Position numbers and translations under genes: made by a program. The notes under the pieces are model-generated. The model was not told the DNA's origin, did not search any database, and saw only the letters and a list, made by a program, of their open reading frames with translations. Below, in pieces: positions 1 to 9,294 of a stretch of DNA of 52,531 bases; position 1 is the stretch's first letter; each line of letters begins with the position of its first letter. The DNA is from an uncultured Bartonella sp. (GTDB taxonomy: Bacteria; Pseudomonadota; Alphaproteobacteria; Rhizobiales; Rhizobiaceae), in NCBI RefSeq assembly GCF_945285465.1, contig NZ_CALYQK010000008.1:1-52531 (forward strand), given 5' to 3'.

Positions 1-988
1 TAACGGCCGAAATTATCATAAGAAAGATAGCAAAGGGGTAACCCCACGTTTCATTTAATTCCGGCATGAACTGGAAATTCATGCCATAGATCGAAGCGAT
101 AAGAGTAGGCGGCATAAATCCCACTGCGGCGACCGAGAAAAACTTGATGATGGCGTTTTGTTCGGTTGAAATCATTCCAACCACTGTATCAAGGAGGAAA
201 GTCATTTTAGCAGATAGAAAATCAGCATAATGTTCGAGCGACTGGGTGTCCTGTTCAAGCGATTTTACCGTTGTTTTCATATCCTTTTTTGGTGTTACGG
301 TTTTGCCGTCAGTTTCAATATATTTAGGCGTAACGTTTTTGCCATAGGCTTCAACATAGACAAGCAGGCGGCTTATGCCGGCAATGCTTTCTCTCACCAT
401 TGATAATAATGTACCTTGCGTGCCAATTTGATTCAATATTTTCCGGAAATCGACGGTTGACATTGGCATGGCACCTTCATCGCGATGAAAAATGTTGCGT
501 GAATTATTTTCAATGCGAGCCGAAACTGCTTCAAGCAAATCGGCAAGGCGGTCGGTTGCTGTTTCAATCAACGCAGTCAGAATAGTTAGTCCCGTGCATT
601 GTTGAGTAATAACGCCGTTTCCCGCTTTTGTTACGCGTAGCATAAATAGTTCCACCGACTGAGGGTGGCTATAGCGCACCGTTACAAGACGAAAGCCGGT
701 CAAAATAAAAGTGACCGGCGCAATGTTGCGCTTGTCATTGACCGCATAAATAAGCGGCGCCGTCATATACTGGGCACCGTTTTCCATATAAAAACGACTC
801 GATTCCTCAATCTCGGTCATGTCATCATGGGTGGGTATAGGAATGCCCAGCCATTGTTCAAGTTGTTTTTCTTCTTTGGGCGTGGGATCGGACAGATCAA
901 TCCACAATACATCATTTTCAGGGGTACCATTCTCGTTAAGTGGTACTTCAACAAGGCGGTCGGTTGAGGAACGAAAGCTGCGGATCAT
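1..988 (-). CDS. corA: CorA-family magnesium/divalent cation transporter (3' end cut by window edge)
   Basis: I read this frame by hand from the reverse strand. It starts at an ATG (988) behind an AAGGAG-type ribosome site and stays open to the window edge, giving 329 codons. The family forms a pentameric inner-membrane channel for Mg2+ and related ions. The long N-terminal part is the cytoplasmic funnel. The signature YGMNF lies at the end of the first membrane helix (GMN at residues 302-304), and the second helix is cut by the window edge, so only a short C-terminus is missing. The start is 3 nt from the stop of the upstream mutase-like gene, so the two are probably co-transcribed. Confidence 0.93.
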   Translation of the reverse strand, partial: MIRSFRSSTDRLVEVPLNENGTPENDVLWIDLSDPTPKEEKQLEQWLGIPIPTHDDMTEIEESSRFYMENGAQYMTAPLIYAVNDKRNIAPVTFILTGFRLVTVRYSHPQSVELFMLRVTKAGNGVITQQCTGLTILTALIETATDRLADLLEAVSARIENNSRNIFHRDEGAMPMSTVDFRKILNQIGTQGTLLSMVRESIAGISRLLVYVEAYGKNVTPKYIETDGKTVTPKKDMKTTVKSLEQDTQSLEHYADFLSAKMTFLLDTVVGMISTEQNAIIKFFSVAAVGFMPPTLIASIYGMNFQFMPELNETWGYPFAIFLMIISAV

Positions 989-991
989 ACA

Positions 992-2305
992 TCACTCCTT
1001 TGTTATTTCGATGGGAGCAATTTTTTGCACTTCAAGAAGGTCTTCGTCCCAGCGCCCACGTGTCAGCGGGTGACAATGTGAAATTCCTTCAGGTGTAAAA
1101 TGAACCGACGGGCAATCAACAATGCCAAACGGAACATCCTCATTTTGAGGGTATTGTGAGGTGCCGACAATTGCACGTTCATTTTTGTGATAGCTGGCAA
1201 GTTTTAGGTCACGCGCTTCTTCAATACGCTTTGCCAAATTGCCATCAATAAGACTTTGCATAATACCGCCTTCATCTTCCAGTCGCGTAAACTCGACCCA
1301 TGCGGCTTCGGCGAGCGCATCGGCATCCGAATCGTGACGGCTTGCATGTTTTGTAAGTGGCAAATTAAGTTCGTTTATAAAAATAAGTTGGCTGTTGCGG
1401 GCGATGCGACGAGCGTTAGCATCTGGCAATCCAAATACAAAACTATGAGGCAAAACGGATAATGATGAGGCACCGCCTAAAATAGCGGCGTAAGCGGCTA
1501 TAGAAGAACGGGAAATATTATTGAGTGCATCGCGTTTTGTCATCATGCGCATCGAGGTTTCAACATGGATGATGGCCGGAAATGGCGATGAAACACCCCG
1601 TTCACCTTGAAGCCTGCGCCATAACAGCCTGATTGCCCGCATTTTTGCCACTCCCATAACTGGGTCCTGATCGAGTGCGGTGGCAAAACCAATATGCGGC
1701 AAGGCGTAAATAATATGGTGGCGAGCTTCTTCCACCATTTTGAGATGCGCAAGTGCGACCGACAGCATGGCACCTATTTCCTGGGCAGCGGTTGCACCGG
1801 CATTATGATAGGGCCTGCCATCAGCTTCCAAAACAACACCGGGAATGCCGGAGGAGAAAAATACCGACATTGATTGCGGCAGCGAGGCTTTAAGTGCTTC
1901 AATCGACATTTTGAGCTTGCCGGTTGTCGCCAGTACAGCCGTCGGATCGGTACTGAATGTAAGTTTCGTTCGTGTCGGATTTATCCGGCGATGCTGCAAA
2001 TAATCAATAAATCCATCGGCAATGGCACGACCATGTGGATGGTTATCAAGCCGGATATGAAGGCCATCAAGACTAATGCCATCAAACAAAGTGGGGATTG
2101 TATCGACATTTGCCGGTAACCCGAATTCGTAAGCACTATTGGCACCTTCAAAGACAAGAGCAATGCCGGTAGCACCATTTGCTATATCTTCTTTAAGTTG
2201 AAAACGCGCACGGTCGATATCGGGGTCATCGGCACGCTGCATAACAGACCAGCCCGCTTGACGGGATTGTGGATTGTCTGATGAATGGGACTGTTTCGAG
2301 CTCAT
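992..2305 (-). CDS. Methylmalonyl-CoA mutase small-subunit-like protein (MutA type), N-terminus short
   Basis: About 437 residues resembling the TIM-barrel part of methylmalonyl-CoA mutase small subunits. Near the N-terminus is WSVMQRADDPD, followed by NGATGIALVFEGA, both typical of the family. There is no C-terminal cobalamin-binding domain (no DxHxxG), which is normal for the non-catalytic MutA subunit. MutA proteins usually carry about 60 more residues before the WSVMQR motif; I found none in any frame upstream, so the gene looks 5'-shortened. No large catalytic subunit is in the window. The start could be ATG 2305 or TTG 2311; an AGGA sits 7 nt before the TTG and 13 nt before the ATG. Whether the protein still acts in propionate metabolism cannot be told from sequence. 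Confidence 0.8.
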   Translation of the reverse strand: MSSKQSHSSDNPQSRQAGWSVMQRADDPDIDRARFQLKEDIANGATGIALVFEGANSAYEFGLPANVDTIPTLFDGISLDGLHIRLDNHPHGRAIADGFIDYLQHRRINPTRTKLTFSTDPTAVLATTGKLKMSIEALKASLPQSMSVFFSSGIPGVVLEADGRPYHNAGATAAQEIGAMLSVALAHLKMVEEARHHIIYALPHIGFATALDQDPVMGVAKMRAIRLLWRRLQGERGVSSPFPAIIHVETSMRMMTKRDALNNISRSSIAAYAAILGGASSLSVLPHSFVFGLPDANARRIARNSQLIFINELNLPLTKHASRHDSDADALAEAAWVEFTRLEDEGGIMQSLIDGNLAKRIEEARDLKLASYHKNERAIVGTSQYPQNEDVPFGIVDCPSVHFTPEGISHCHPLTRGRWDEDLLEVQKIAPIEITKE

Positions 2306-2311
2306 GAGCAA

Positions 2312-2799
2312 ATAAGAATCCTACTTAATCAATTTCACACCATTTTTGAAAGCTACTGTCACACAATCACAAAGCCCAAAACGGTGCAAGACCAACCTAT
2401 CGCGATTTCATTTAGAATTTATTTAAGAAAATTTAATCGACAAGCGAAATTTAAATTGGCATCGAAATTTCTTAATGTCAAAATTACCAATTTTTAATTA
2501 TTTGTTAATAGAAAAACAATATGAACATAAAAAACTAGTGATTTGTTAATAAATATTAAATTTTATTTTTTTCATAATTATGTAGACAAACGGTAATACA
2601 TAAAGTTTCACGGTATTTTATTATTTGGTAAAATTTTAATATAATTTAAGAGTGTTTATCAAATGCGTTTTAAAATAAATATTTTACCGATTTTAAAAAA
2701 ATAATAAGAGAAAAATGTTTGGCTATAGGCATTAGCTTATTGATTTTGTCCATAGTTGGTACATTTATCAAGCGATAGAACTTATGGCTAAGGAACAAA
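2312..2799. other. Intergenic region, very AT-rich
   Basis: This 488-base gap separates two divergent genes and must hold both promoters. The stretch from about 2440 to 2720 is strikingly AT-rich, with many A and T runs. I see no convincing ORF, RNA gene or repeat. Such DNA in this group is often bound by H-NS-like regulators of the MucR type, but no specific site can be assigned. Confidence 0.6.
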
Positions 2800-2805
2800 T
2801 TGGGC

Positions 2806-4320
2806 ATGATCGACAAAAGCGGAATTTTTCTTGGTGCCAGCCACCAAAAACAAGATAATACCCTGAAGCCGGAATATATCTGGCTGAAATATGCAAACCG
2901 CCACGGTTTGATAACGGGGGCAACCGGCACAGGAAAAACTGTGACATTACAGGTTCTGGCCGAATCTTTTGCGGCAACAGGTGTGCCGACGTTCTGTGCC
3001 GATGTTAAAGGTGATCTTTCCGGCATTGCCAAGGCTGGTATATTGAATGACAAGGTTCGTACACGCGCGCAAAGTGTTGGTCTTTCATCCATTGAAATGA
3101 CGGCTGCTCCGATAATTTTCTGGGATCTGTTCGGTGTTGATGGTCATCCGGTAAGAGCTACGGTTTCCGAAATGGGGCCTTTATTGCTGTCACGGCTAAT
3201 GGATTTGACACCGGCGCAAGAAGGCGTGTTGAATATTGCTTTTCGCGTCGCCGATGACGAAGGTCTGTTATTGCTTGATTTGAAAGACTTGCAGGCAATG
3301 CTCAACCATGTGGGGGAAAAGGCCGGCGAGCTTTCCTCGCGCTATGGCAATATTTCCAAACCTTCTGTTGGCTCCATCCAGCGGCAACTATTGGTCTTTG
3401 AGGAGCAGGGGGGCGAGCATTTTTTTGGTGAACCATCTCTGAAACTGGAAGATATTATGCGCACAACAACTGATGGGCGCGGTATTGTCAGCGTTTTGGC
3501 GGCTGATAAACTGATGTCCAATCCACGTCTTTATTCAACGTTTCTTTTATGGTTGATGTCGGAACTTTTCGAGCAATTGCCGGAAGTTGGCGATCCCGAA
3601 AAGCCGCGCCTTGTCTTTTTCTTTGATGAAGCGCATTTGTTGTTCGATAATGCGCCAAAAGCTCTGATCGAGCGGATTGAGCAGGTCGTCCGTCTCATCC
3701 GTTCAAAGGGCGTGGGTATTTATTTTATCTCGCAAAATCCACTTGATATACCGGAATCGGTTCTTGCCCAGCTCGGCAATCGCATTCAGCATGCGCTTCG
3801 TGTTTATACCCCTAGGGAAACTGCAGCGGTCAAAGCGGCGGCTTCGACATTTCGTGCCAATCCGGATTTTGATACAATGAAGGCCATCAGTGAGCTTGGC
3901 ACCGGCGAAGCCCTTGTCTCTACCTTGGAAGACAAGGGAATACCATCAATCGTTGAAAGAACGACTATTCGTCCACCTTCATCACAAATTGGCCCAATTA
4001 CCATTGAAGAGCGGCAGGCTTTGAAGAAAGCCAGTCCAGTCAGCGGCAAATATGACGCAACAATCGATCGCCAGTCAGCTTATGAAATGCTGCAAAAAAA
4101 TACACAAGAAAAGCGGTCGGCTAATGATCAGCAAGAGGGAACTAGTTTCTGGGATACAATTTTCGGCGATGATAAAAAGCGCGGACAGTCAGTGGCTGAA
4201 ACAGCTGTCAAGTCGATTACCCGCACAGCGGCCAATTCCATTGGCAGGTCATTAGCCAAAGCAGGAGAAAGCTATTTGCGCGGCGTTTTAGGCAATTTGT
4301 TGGGCGGCAAACGTAAGTAA
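2806..4320 (+). CDS. HerA/YjgR-type ATPase (DUF853 family)
   Basis: A protein of 504 residues that matches the YjgR/DUF853 family of P-loop ATPases related to HerA and VirB4. The Walker A motif GATGTGKT is at residues 38-45, soon after the typical ANRHGLITG. A Walker B with FFFDEAHLLF has Asp274-Glu275. The C-terminal tail after about residue 410 is polar and ends in a low-complexity Gly/Leu/Lys stretch. The cellular role is not established; relatives are thought to be DNA-translocating or membrane-associated ATPases. ATG 2806 gives MIDKSGIFLGAS; an in-frame TTG at 2800 is closer to the AAGGA at 2790-2794 (5 nt, against 11 nt for the ATG), so the start is uncertain by two codons. Confidence 0.88.
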   Translation: MIDKSGIFLGASHQKQDNTLKPEYIWLKYANRHGLITGATGTGKTVTLQVLAESFAATGVPTFCADVKGDLSGIAKAGILNDKVRTRAQSVGLSSIEMTAAPIIFWDLFGVDGHPVRATVSEMGPLLLSRLMDLTPAQEGVLNIAFRVADDEGLLLLDLKDLQAMLNHVGEKAGELSSRYGNISKPSVGSIQRQLLVFEEQGGEHFFGEPSLKLEDIMRTTTDGRGIVSVLAADKLMSNPRLYSTFLLWLMSELFEQLPEVGDPEKPRLVFFFDEAHLLFDNAPKALIERIEQVVRLIRSKGVGIYFISQNPLDIPESVLAQLGNRIQHALRVYTPRETAAVKAAASTFRANPDFDTMKAISELGTGEALVSTLEDKGIPSIVERTTIRPPSSQIGPITIEERQALKKASPVSGKYDATIDRQSAYEMLQKNTQEKRSANDQQEGTSFWDTIFGDDKKRGQSVAETAVKSITRTAANSIGRSLAKAGESYLRGVLGNLLGGKRK

Positions 4321-4501
4321 CGAAAAATTTGACGGACGCTGAAGGAAAACAAGCCAAAATTATCTGTTCAAAGATCGGCTTGGCTTGGCATTCCCAATGT
4401 GTTTCAAACTTTCGAGTAAAGTCGGATTTTTAAAGATTAAAGCCGAAAAGCTTGTTGAAAAGATTGCTTGTCGACGTTTGGTTTCAATCGGAGATTCATT
4501 T

Positions 4502-5203
4502 TTAAACTACAAGAATAGGCGCCTTTTCAGGTACGCGGTCATAAAGGTCGATGATATCCTGATTTATTAGCCGGACGCAGCCTGACGATGCACGTTTGCC
4601 GATTGATGACCATTCGGGCGAGCCATGAAGGCGATAGAGCGTATCTTTATCATCCTGAAAAATGTAGAGGGCGCGGGCGCCGAGCGGATTATCCAACCCC
4701 GGTTTCATACCACCATTTTCGGCACTGAATTTTTTGAGCTTTGGTTGTCTTGCAATCATTTCTTTCGGCGGTGTCCATGTTGGCCACTTCCGCTTATATT
4801 GGATGATGCCGCGGCCTGACCAGGCAAAACCTTCACGCCCGACGCTGACTCCATAGCGAATAGCCTTGCCATTGATACGAACGAGATAGAGATAGCGACG
4901 TTTCGTGTCGACAACAATGGTGCCGGGTTGCTCTCCTGTTGGATCATCAACAATCTGGCGCAAGAATTGCGGGTCAATCTGTTGATATGGAATAGCGGGT
5001 AATAGAAAATCACCGTCACGTTTTTCTTCATACATCGAAGCGAAGGGAAGAAGTGCGTCGCCCATAGGTACTGCTGGCGGGGTGACCGGAGCCAGAGAGA
5101 TATCGGATAATCGTGAAGGCATACAAGCTGAAAGCGTACCTGTCGCGGCACCAATGGTCAATGTTTGTAAAAAAAGGCGGCGGGTTAGTGAGCGTGTCAT
5201 CAA
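4502..5203 (-). CDS. L,D-transpeptidase (YkuD domain) with Tat-like lipoprotein signal
   Basis: A 233-residue exported protein with a C-terminal YkuD domain. The catalytic signature is present: His192 in LHGSPEW and Cys208 in SSGCVRL. Such enzymes make 3-3 peptidoglycan cross-links or attach outer-membrane proteins to peptidoglycan. The N-terminus has a twin-arginine motif (TRRLFLQ, Arg8-Arg9) and then a lipobox LSAC with Cys27, so it may be exported folded by Tat and lipidated. Alternative starts at 5203 and 5200 differ by one Met. It converges with the upstream ATPase gene and is transcribed alone. Confidence 0.9.
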   Translation of the reverse strand: MMTRSLTRRLFLQTLTIGAATGTLSACMPSRLSDISLAPVTPPAVPMGDALLPFASMYEEKRDGDFLLPAIPYQQIDPQFLRQIVDDPTGEQPGTIVVDTKRRYLYLVRINGKAIRYGVSVGREGFAWSGRGIIQYKRKWPTWTPPKEMIARQPKLKKFSAENGGMKPGLDNPLGARALYIFQDDKDTLYRLHGSPEWSSIGKRASSGCVRLINQDIIDLYDRVPEKAPILVV

Positions 5204-5454
5204 TCAATCCAATTTGTTTTATCGATCATTGGCGAATAAAAGTTAAGATCAGACAAATAGGATTCTTTTTCCAAGCTTGTCGGACAGTTGCCAAGAATTT
5301 TTGACGGTTGTTTTTGCGAAAGTTGTCCAGCTGATTTCTGCTATCTGCGGTCAAACTGTCGTGAAAATGGCAATTTTCCTTGCTTTTAACCGATGAGCAC
5401 TCCAAATAAATAGACTACGCCATTCTGGAAATCTATTTTTTGAGGAGTATTGAA

Positions 5455-6051
5455 ATGACCTTTGAATTGCCAGAACTACCTTATGACTATGACGCACTTG
5501 CGCCCTATATGTCACGCGAAACACTTGAATATCACCACGACAAACACCACTTGGCCTATGTTACCAACGGCAATAAATTGTTGAAGGGGTCGGGATTCGA
5601 AAACATGGCTCTTGAAGACATTGTCAAAGCAAGTTTCGGCAAAAATCAGGGTTTATTTAACAATGCCGCCCAACATTACAACCATTGCCTTTTTTGGAAA
5701 TGGATGAAAAAAAACGGTGGCGGTAAAAAGCTGCCAGCCCAATTGTTGAAGGCGATTGATAGCGATTTGGGTGGCTATGACAAGTTTCGTGAAGATTTTC
5801 TGGCTGCAGGTGCGGGGCAATTCGGTTCAGGCTGGGCCTGGCTTTCGGTAAAAAACGGTAAATTGGAAATTTCAAAAACGCAAAACGGCGAAAATCCGTT
5901 GGTTCATGGCGCAACACCTATTCTCGGTGTAGATGTCTGGGAACATTCCTACTACATAGATTATCGTAATGCCCGGCCGAAATATCTTGAGGCATTTGTC
6001 GATCACCTTGTTAATTGGGATTATGTACTCGAGCTTTATGAACAAGCCTGA
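5455..6051 (+). CDS. sodB: Superoxide dismutase, Fe/Mn family
   Basis: A 198-residue enzyme that dismutates superoxide in the cytosol. Metal ligands are visible: His27 (in EYHHDKHH), His77 (in QHYNHC), Asp160 and His164 (in DVWEHSYY). The length and the AAQHYNH motif fit the Fe-type SodB group, though metal choice cannot be fixed by motif alone. ATG 5455 is preferred because GAGGAG ends 8 nt upstream; an in-frame TTG at 5440 lacks a site. The gene is monocistronic and is followed by a strong hairpin terminator. Confidence 0.97.
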   Translation: MTFELPELPYDYDALAPYMSRETLEYHHDKHHLAYVTNGNKLLKGSGFENMALEDIVKASFGKNQGLFNNAAQHYNHCLFWKWMKKNGGGKKLPAQLLKAIDSDLGGYDKFREDFLAAGAGQFGSGWAWLSVKNGKLEISKTQNGENPLVHGATPILGVDVWEHSYYIDYRNARPKYLEAFVDHLVNWDYVLELYEQA

Positions 6052-6071
6052 ACATTGATCACGTTTAAAAA

Positions 6072-6117
6072 AAAGCCGCTACTTTTTATAATATAAAGTG
6101 TAGCGGCTTTGTTGTTA
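6072..6117 (+). terminator. Rho-independent terminator of sodB
   Basis: A perfect 11-bp stem (AAAGCCGCTAC at 6072-6082 with GTAGCGGCTTT at 6100-6110) closes an AT-rich loop and is followed by a T-rich GTTGTTATTT. It lies 20 nt after the sodB stop. The A-run on the left may let it also end transcription of the oppositely oriented secreted-protein genes. Confidence 0.9.
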
Positions 6118-6148
6118 TTTGCAACAATGACATTCATATTGCATGCCG

Positions 6149-6487
6149 TTAGAATTTCGTGCACATGCTCGCATCGATTGTTTTGTCATTGTAAAGATAA
6201 GTCATTGTTTTCAACCATGACTTACATTCATTCATGGTATCGAAACAGCGAAAACGTTCGACCGGCATCAATCCTGATCCACGATTCTGGAAAGGTGTTT
6301 GTTCCCAGCCGCGGAAAAAACCGGCAACAATTCCACTTCCTTTTGGCGGAGTTGAGCAACGTTTGCCAGCATATTCGCTGGTCATATTTGCAATTTTAGC
6401 CGGATTGCGGCCACTGGCATTGGCTGTTTGGACCATTGTCAAACAGGCAAGGCCAATGACGGCACAAAATGTCAACTTATTTGTCAT
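6149..6487 (-). CDS. Small secreted four-cysteine protein, copy A
   Basis: 112 residues with a clear signal peptide ending near ANA (residue 24). The mature part has four cysteines at 44, 81, 88 and 109, suggesting two disulfides. It is a paralogue of the next gene: EYAG(K/Q)RC, GSGI(I/V)AG, a VPV/MPVERF-like stretch, RCF-x5-EC and a C-terminal Cys-Thr are shared, with Cys spacing 37-7-21 against 36-7-21. I recognise no known domain. It is probably periplasmic or extracellular; the function is unknown. The gap to copy B is about 29 nt, so they are likely co-transcribed with copy B first. Confidence 0.82.
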   Translation of the reverse strand: MTNKLTFCAVIGLACLTMVQTANASGRNPAKIANMTSEYAGKRCSTPPKGSGIVAGFFRGWEQTPFQNRGSGLMPVERFRCFDTMNECKSWLKTMTYLYNDKTIDASMCTKF

Positions 6488-6516
6488 GTTTTACAGCTCT
6501 CCTTTTGCCTCTATCA

Positions 6517-6828
6517 TTAATAACGGGTACATATCGTTGCCGTTGGCGGTGGTGAACCATAAAGTGATTCCATCGTATAAAGCCAACCACGGCATTCATC
6601 CATTGATTTAAAACAACGGTAACGATCAACCGGCACCAAGCCGTCAGAACTGACAATCGGGTTGTCGGTTACGCCACTGAAATAGCCAGCAATAATACCG
6701 CTTCCTCTTTTTGGTGTGTTACAACGTTGCCCGGCATATTCAACAACATTTTTGCTTATTTGCGCACTTCGCGCAGGTAAAAGTGAAATGCTTATCAAAA
6801 ATAATAGGAAAAGGCTAAAAATCTTCAT
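6517..6828 (-). CDS. Small secreted four-cysteine protein, copy B
   Basis: 103 residues from ATG 6828, with a signal peptide of the form MKIFSLFLLFLISISLLP and a likely cut after ARSA. Mature cysteines are at 36, 72, 79 and 100, matching copy A. A GTG at 6837 would add three residues (MLV); the ATG gives the cleaner signal peptide. The ribosome site is weak. The conserved core runs from EYAGQRC to TICTRY. No family is recognised. Copies A and B look like an old tandem duplication, since both the signal peptides and the central loops have diverged. Confidence 0.82.
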   Translation of the reverse strand: MKIFSLFLLFLISISLLPARSAQISKNVVEYAGQRCNTPKRGSGIIAGYFSGVTDNPIVSSDGLVPVDRYRCFKSMDECRGWLYTMESLYGSPPPTATICTRY

Positions 6829-6837
6829 TACCAACAC

Positions 6838-7153
6838 CGGTTTTTGTTCGATAACAGATAGGCGGCATTTGTATATTTTCTATGTTATCGAAACATCATC
6901 ATAGTTCTTTTTTTATACCATTGTAAGAAAAACCTGATCATATGGAAAAGATCAAGTTATGCAGTTGGCAAAGGCTTAGACGAAATATGAAGAAAGCTCA
7001 CGCCGCTATCGCCGGACGATGATAGAATATCGCCGGGCGATTTTTGCGTGATGTATAATATTTTCTACTCTTGCTCAAGTGGCTAGTTACGTTATTGACA
7101 ATGTTAAAATCAGCCGCGCAATACGTAATCTTCCAACAAGGCAGATCGGCGAA
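6838..7153. other. Intergenic region with two TCGCCGG-type short repeats
   Basis: This 316-base gap holds the promoter side of copy B and the 3' side of oligopeptidase B. Near 7009-7040 there are two imperfect copies of TCGCCGGRCGA about 20 nt apart. The second (TCGCCGGGCGA) is self-complementary and followed by five T, so it could form a very small hairpin. No ORF or RNA gene is evident. Confidence 0.45.
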
Positions 7154-9244
7154 TTATTCCATTTTTCCGGCGACCTTAAGAATGAAAGCATAGATATAAG
7201 CACTCTCTTCAAGTCGTGAAAAACGTCCTGACGCGCCACCATGTCCCGCTTCCATATTTGTTCTCAGCAAAACCGGATGATCATTGGTTTTAAGTTCGCG
7301 CAGCTTTGCTACCCATTTTGCCGGTTCCCAATAAGTGACACGTGGGTCGGTCAGCCCGGCCATGGCAAGAATTGCCGGATAATTCTGCGCACAAACATTA
7401 TCATATGGCGAATAGGAAGCGATGAGTTCATAATCTTCTTTGGATTGGAGCGGATTTCCCCATTCCGGCCATTCCGGAGGGGTGAGCGGAAGTGTGTCAT
7501 CAAGCATGGTCGAAAGAACATCAACAAATGGGACAACTGCAACAATGCCAGCATAATCTTGCGCAGCCATATTGGCAACGGCACCCATCAGCATGCCACC
7601 GGCTGAACCGCCTTCGGCAATAAGTCTGTCATGTGCGGTGAAATTTTGTGAAACAAGATAACGGCCACAAGCGATAAAATCGGTAAAAGAGTTACGTTTA
7701 AAGCGATGTTTACCGTTTTCATACCAGGCAAAGCCTTTTTCTTTACCCCCCCGAATATGGGCAATTGCATAAACGAAACCGCGATCAACAAGAGATAAAG
7801 CATTTGTATTAAAACTGTCGGGTATTGAAATGCCATAGGCGCCATAGCCATAAAGCAAGCAAGGGGCAGTACCATCGAGTTTCGTATTTTTGTGATAAAA
7901 TAACGAAACAGGAATTTTGGTACCATCTTGCGCCTCGGCCATCAGGCGTCGTGTTCTGTAATTTTTCGTGTCATGCCCGGAAGGCACTTCCTGCGTTTTT
8001 AAAAGAACGCGGTTTCGGGTACGCATATTATAGTCATAAAGCTCGCTCGGTGTTGTCATTGACGAATAAGAAAAGCGGATTACTTCGCTATCATATTCTG
8101 CTGCACCATGAAGTGCGAGCGAATAGGTTTCTTCATCAAAGGCAATGGCGTGCTTTGTGCCACCGTGGCGGTCAAGTATTTCGATAAGCGGCAAGCCGTC
8201 ACGACGTTCGAGAAAAACAAGAAAATTCCGATAAGCATCATGGCCAAGAATAAGTCGTCCCGCTTCATGGGGCACAACCTCGATCCAGTTTTTCTCTTCC
8301 GGATTGTCAAAAGGTGCCATCATAATTTTGAAGTCTTTGGCATTGTCGATATTGGTAAGAATATAAAAAACATCGCCACCTTCCGTTAGCGAATATTCGA
8401 CGCCTTTTTCACGTTTTCTTACACATTTGGGTGGTGTGAGCGGCGCATCTGCCGAAATAAGCCAGACTTCCGATGTCTCATGATCGTGAATTTCAATATA
8501 AACGACATCATTGCGCGCGGATCCACCGACACCCAAAAAAAAGCCCGGGTCATTTTCCTCGAAAATGAGTTTATCTTTTTGTTGATCGGTTCCTAGCCGA
8601 TGGTAATAAAGTTTTGACGGGCGGTGATTCGCGTCCATGCGGGTATAAAAAAAGCCTTCCGACCGTGCGTCCCAAACAACTTCTCCCGATGTGTCTGTTA
8701 CAATTTTTTCGTCGTCGCAAAGCAATTCCATATCGCGCAACTTTATCGTGTAAAATTCCGATCCTTTATCATCAAAACTCCAGGCACATTTTTTGTGATC
8801 AGGGGAATGGACTACGCTGCCGAAATGGAAGTAGTCTTTTCCTTCTGCCAGTGCATCGCCATCTATATAAACTTTCGCTTCGCCGCCATTGCGCGGTGTT
8901 CGGAAATAATGCGGCTGTTCACCTCCCGTTACAAAGGAAACACCATAAGCAAATGGTCCATCTTTAACCGGCACGGAACTGTCATCTTCTTTTATACGCC
9001 CTTTCATCTCGGCAAACAGTTTTTTTTGCAACTCGTGCGTGTCGGCCATTTGTGCTTTCTGATAAGCGTTCTCCTCTTCCAGATGGGCACGAATTTCTTC
9101 GTTAAGAAGCGTTGGATCCGTGAAGACTTCTTGCCAATTTTTGGCCCTCAACCAATGATAGAAATCATGACGTGGAATACCGTGATGTATTTCAAAATGG
9201 TCAACTTTTTTGGTTTTGGGCGGCGAAATTAGTGATTCTGTCAT
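7154..9244 (-). CDS. ptrB: Oligopeptidase B, S9A serine peptidase
   Basis: A 696-residue prolyl-oligopeptidase-family enzyme that cleaves short peptides after basic residues in the cytosol. An N-terminal beta-propeller-like part is followed by an alpha/beta-hydrolase domain. The catalytic triad can be read: Ser547 in GGSAGGM, Asp633 in TDPRVTYWEP and His668 in AGHGG. The start at 9244 gives MTESLISPP with no obvious signal peptide. Length and motifs fit PtrB well. msrB lies 50 nt upstream on the same strand, so the two may share a transcript. Confidence 0.95.
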   Translation of the reverse strand: MTESLISPPKTKKVDHFEIHHGIPRHDFYHWLRAKNWQEVFTDPTLLNEEIRAHLEEENAYQKAQMADTHELQKKLFAEMKGRIKEDDSSVPVKDGPFAYGVSFVTGGEQPHYFRTPRNGGEAKVYIDGDALAEGKDYFHFGSVVHSPDHKKCAWSFDDKGSEFYTIKLRDMELLCDDEKIVTDTSGEVVWDARSEGFFYTRMDANHRPSKLYYHRLGTDQQKDKLIFEENDPGFFLGVGGSARNDVVYIEIHDHETSEVWLISADAPLTPPKCVRKREKGVEYSLTEGGDVFYILTNIDNAKDFKIMMAPFDNPEEKNWIEVVPHEAGRLILGHDAYRNFLVFLERRDGLPLIEILDRHGGTKHAIAFDEETYSLALHGAAEYDSEVIRFSYSSMTTPSELYDYNMRTRNRVLLKTQEVPSGHDTKNYRTRRLMAEAQDGTKIPVSLFYHKNTKLDGTAPCLLYGYGAYGISIPDSFNTNALSLVDRGFVYAIAHIRGGKEKGFAWYENGKHRFKRNSFTDFIACGRYLVSQNFTAHDRLIAEGGSAGGMLMGAVANMAAQDYAGIVAVVPFVDVLSTMLDDTLPLTPPEWPEWGNPLQSKEDYELIASYSPYDNVCAQNYPAILAMAGLTDPRVTYWEPAKWVAKLRELKTNDHPVLLRTNMEAGHGGASGRFSRLEESAYIYAFILKVAGKME

Positions 9245-9294
9245 TATGGAACCTAAAATAAATATTACGAGTTTTTAAAACGACTTTTGTCAAA

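Noticed and set aside
4351-4386. AAGCCAA/TTGGCTT inverted repeat after the YjgR-type gene
   Set aside because: Seven base pairs with a 22-nt loop and no T-run is too weak to call a terminator.
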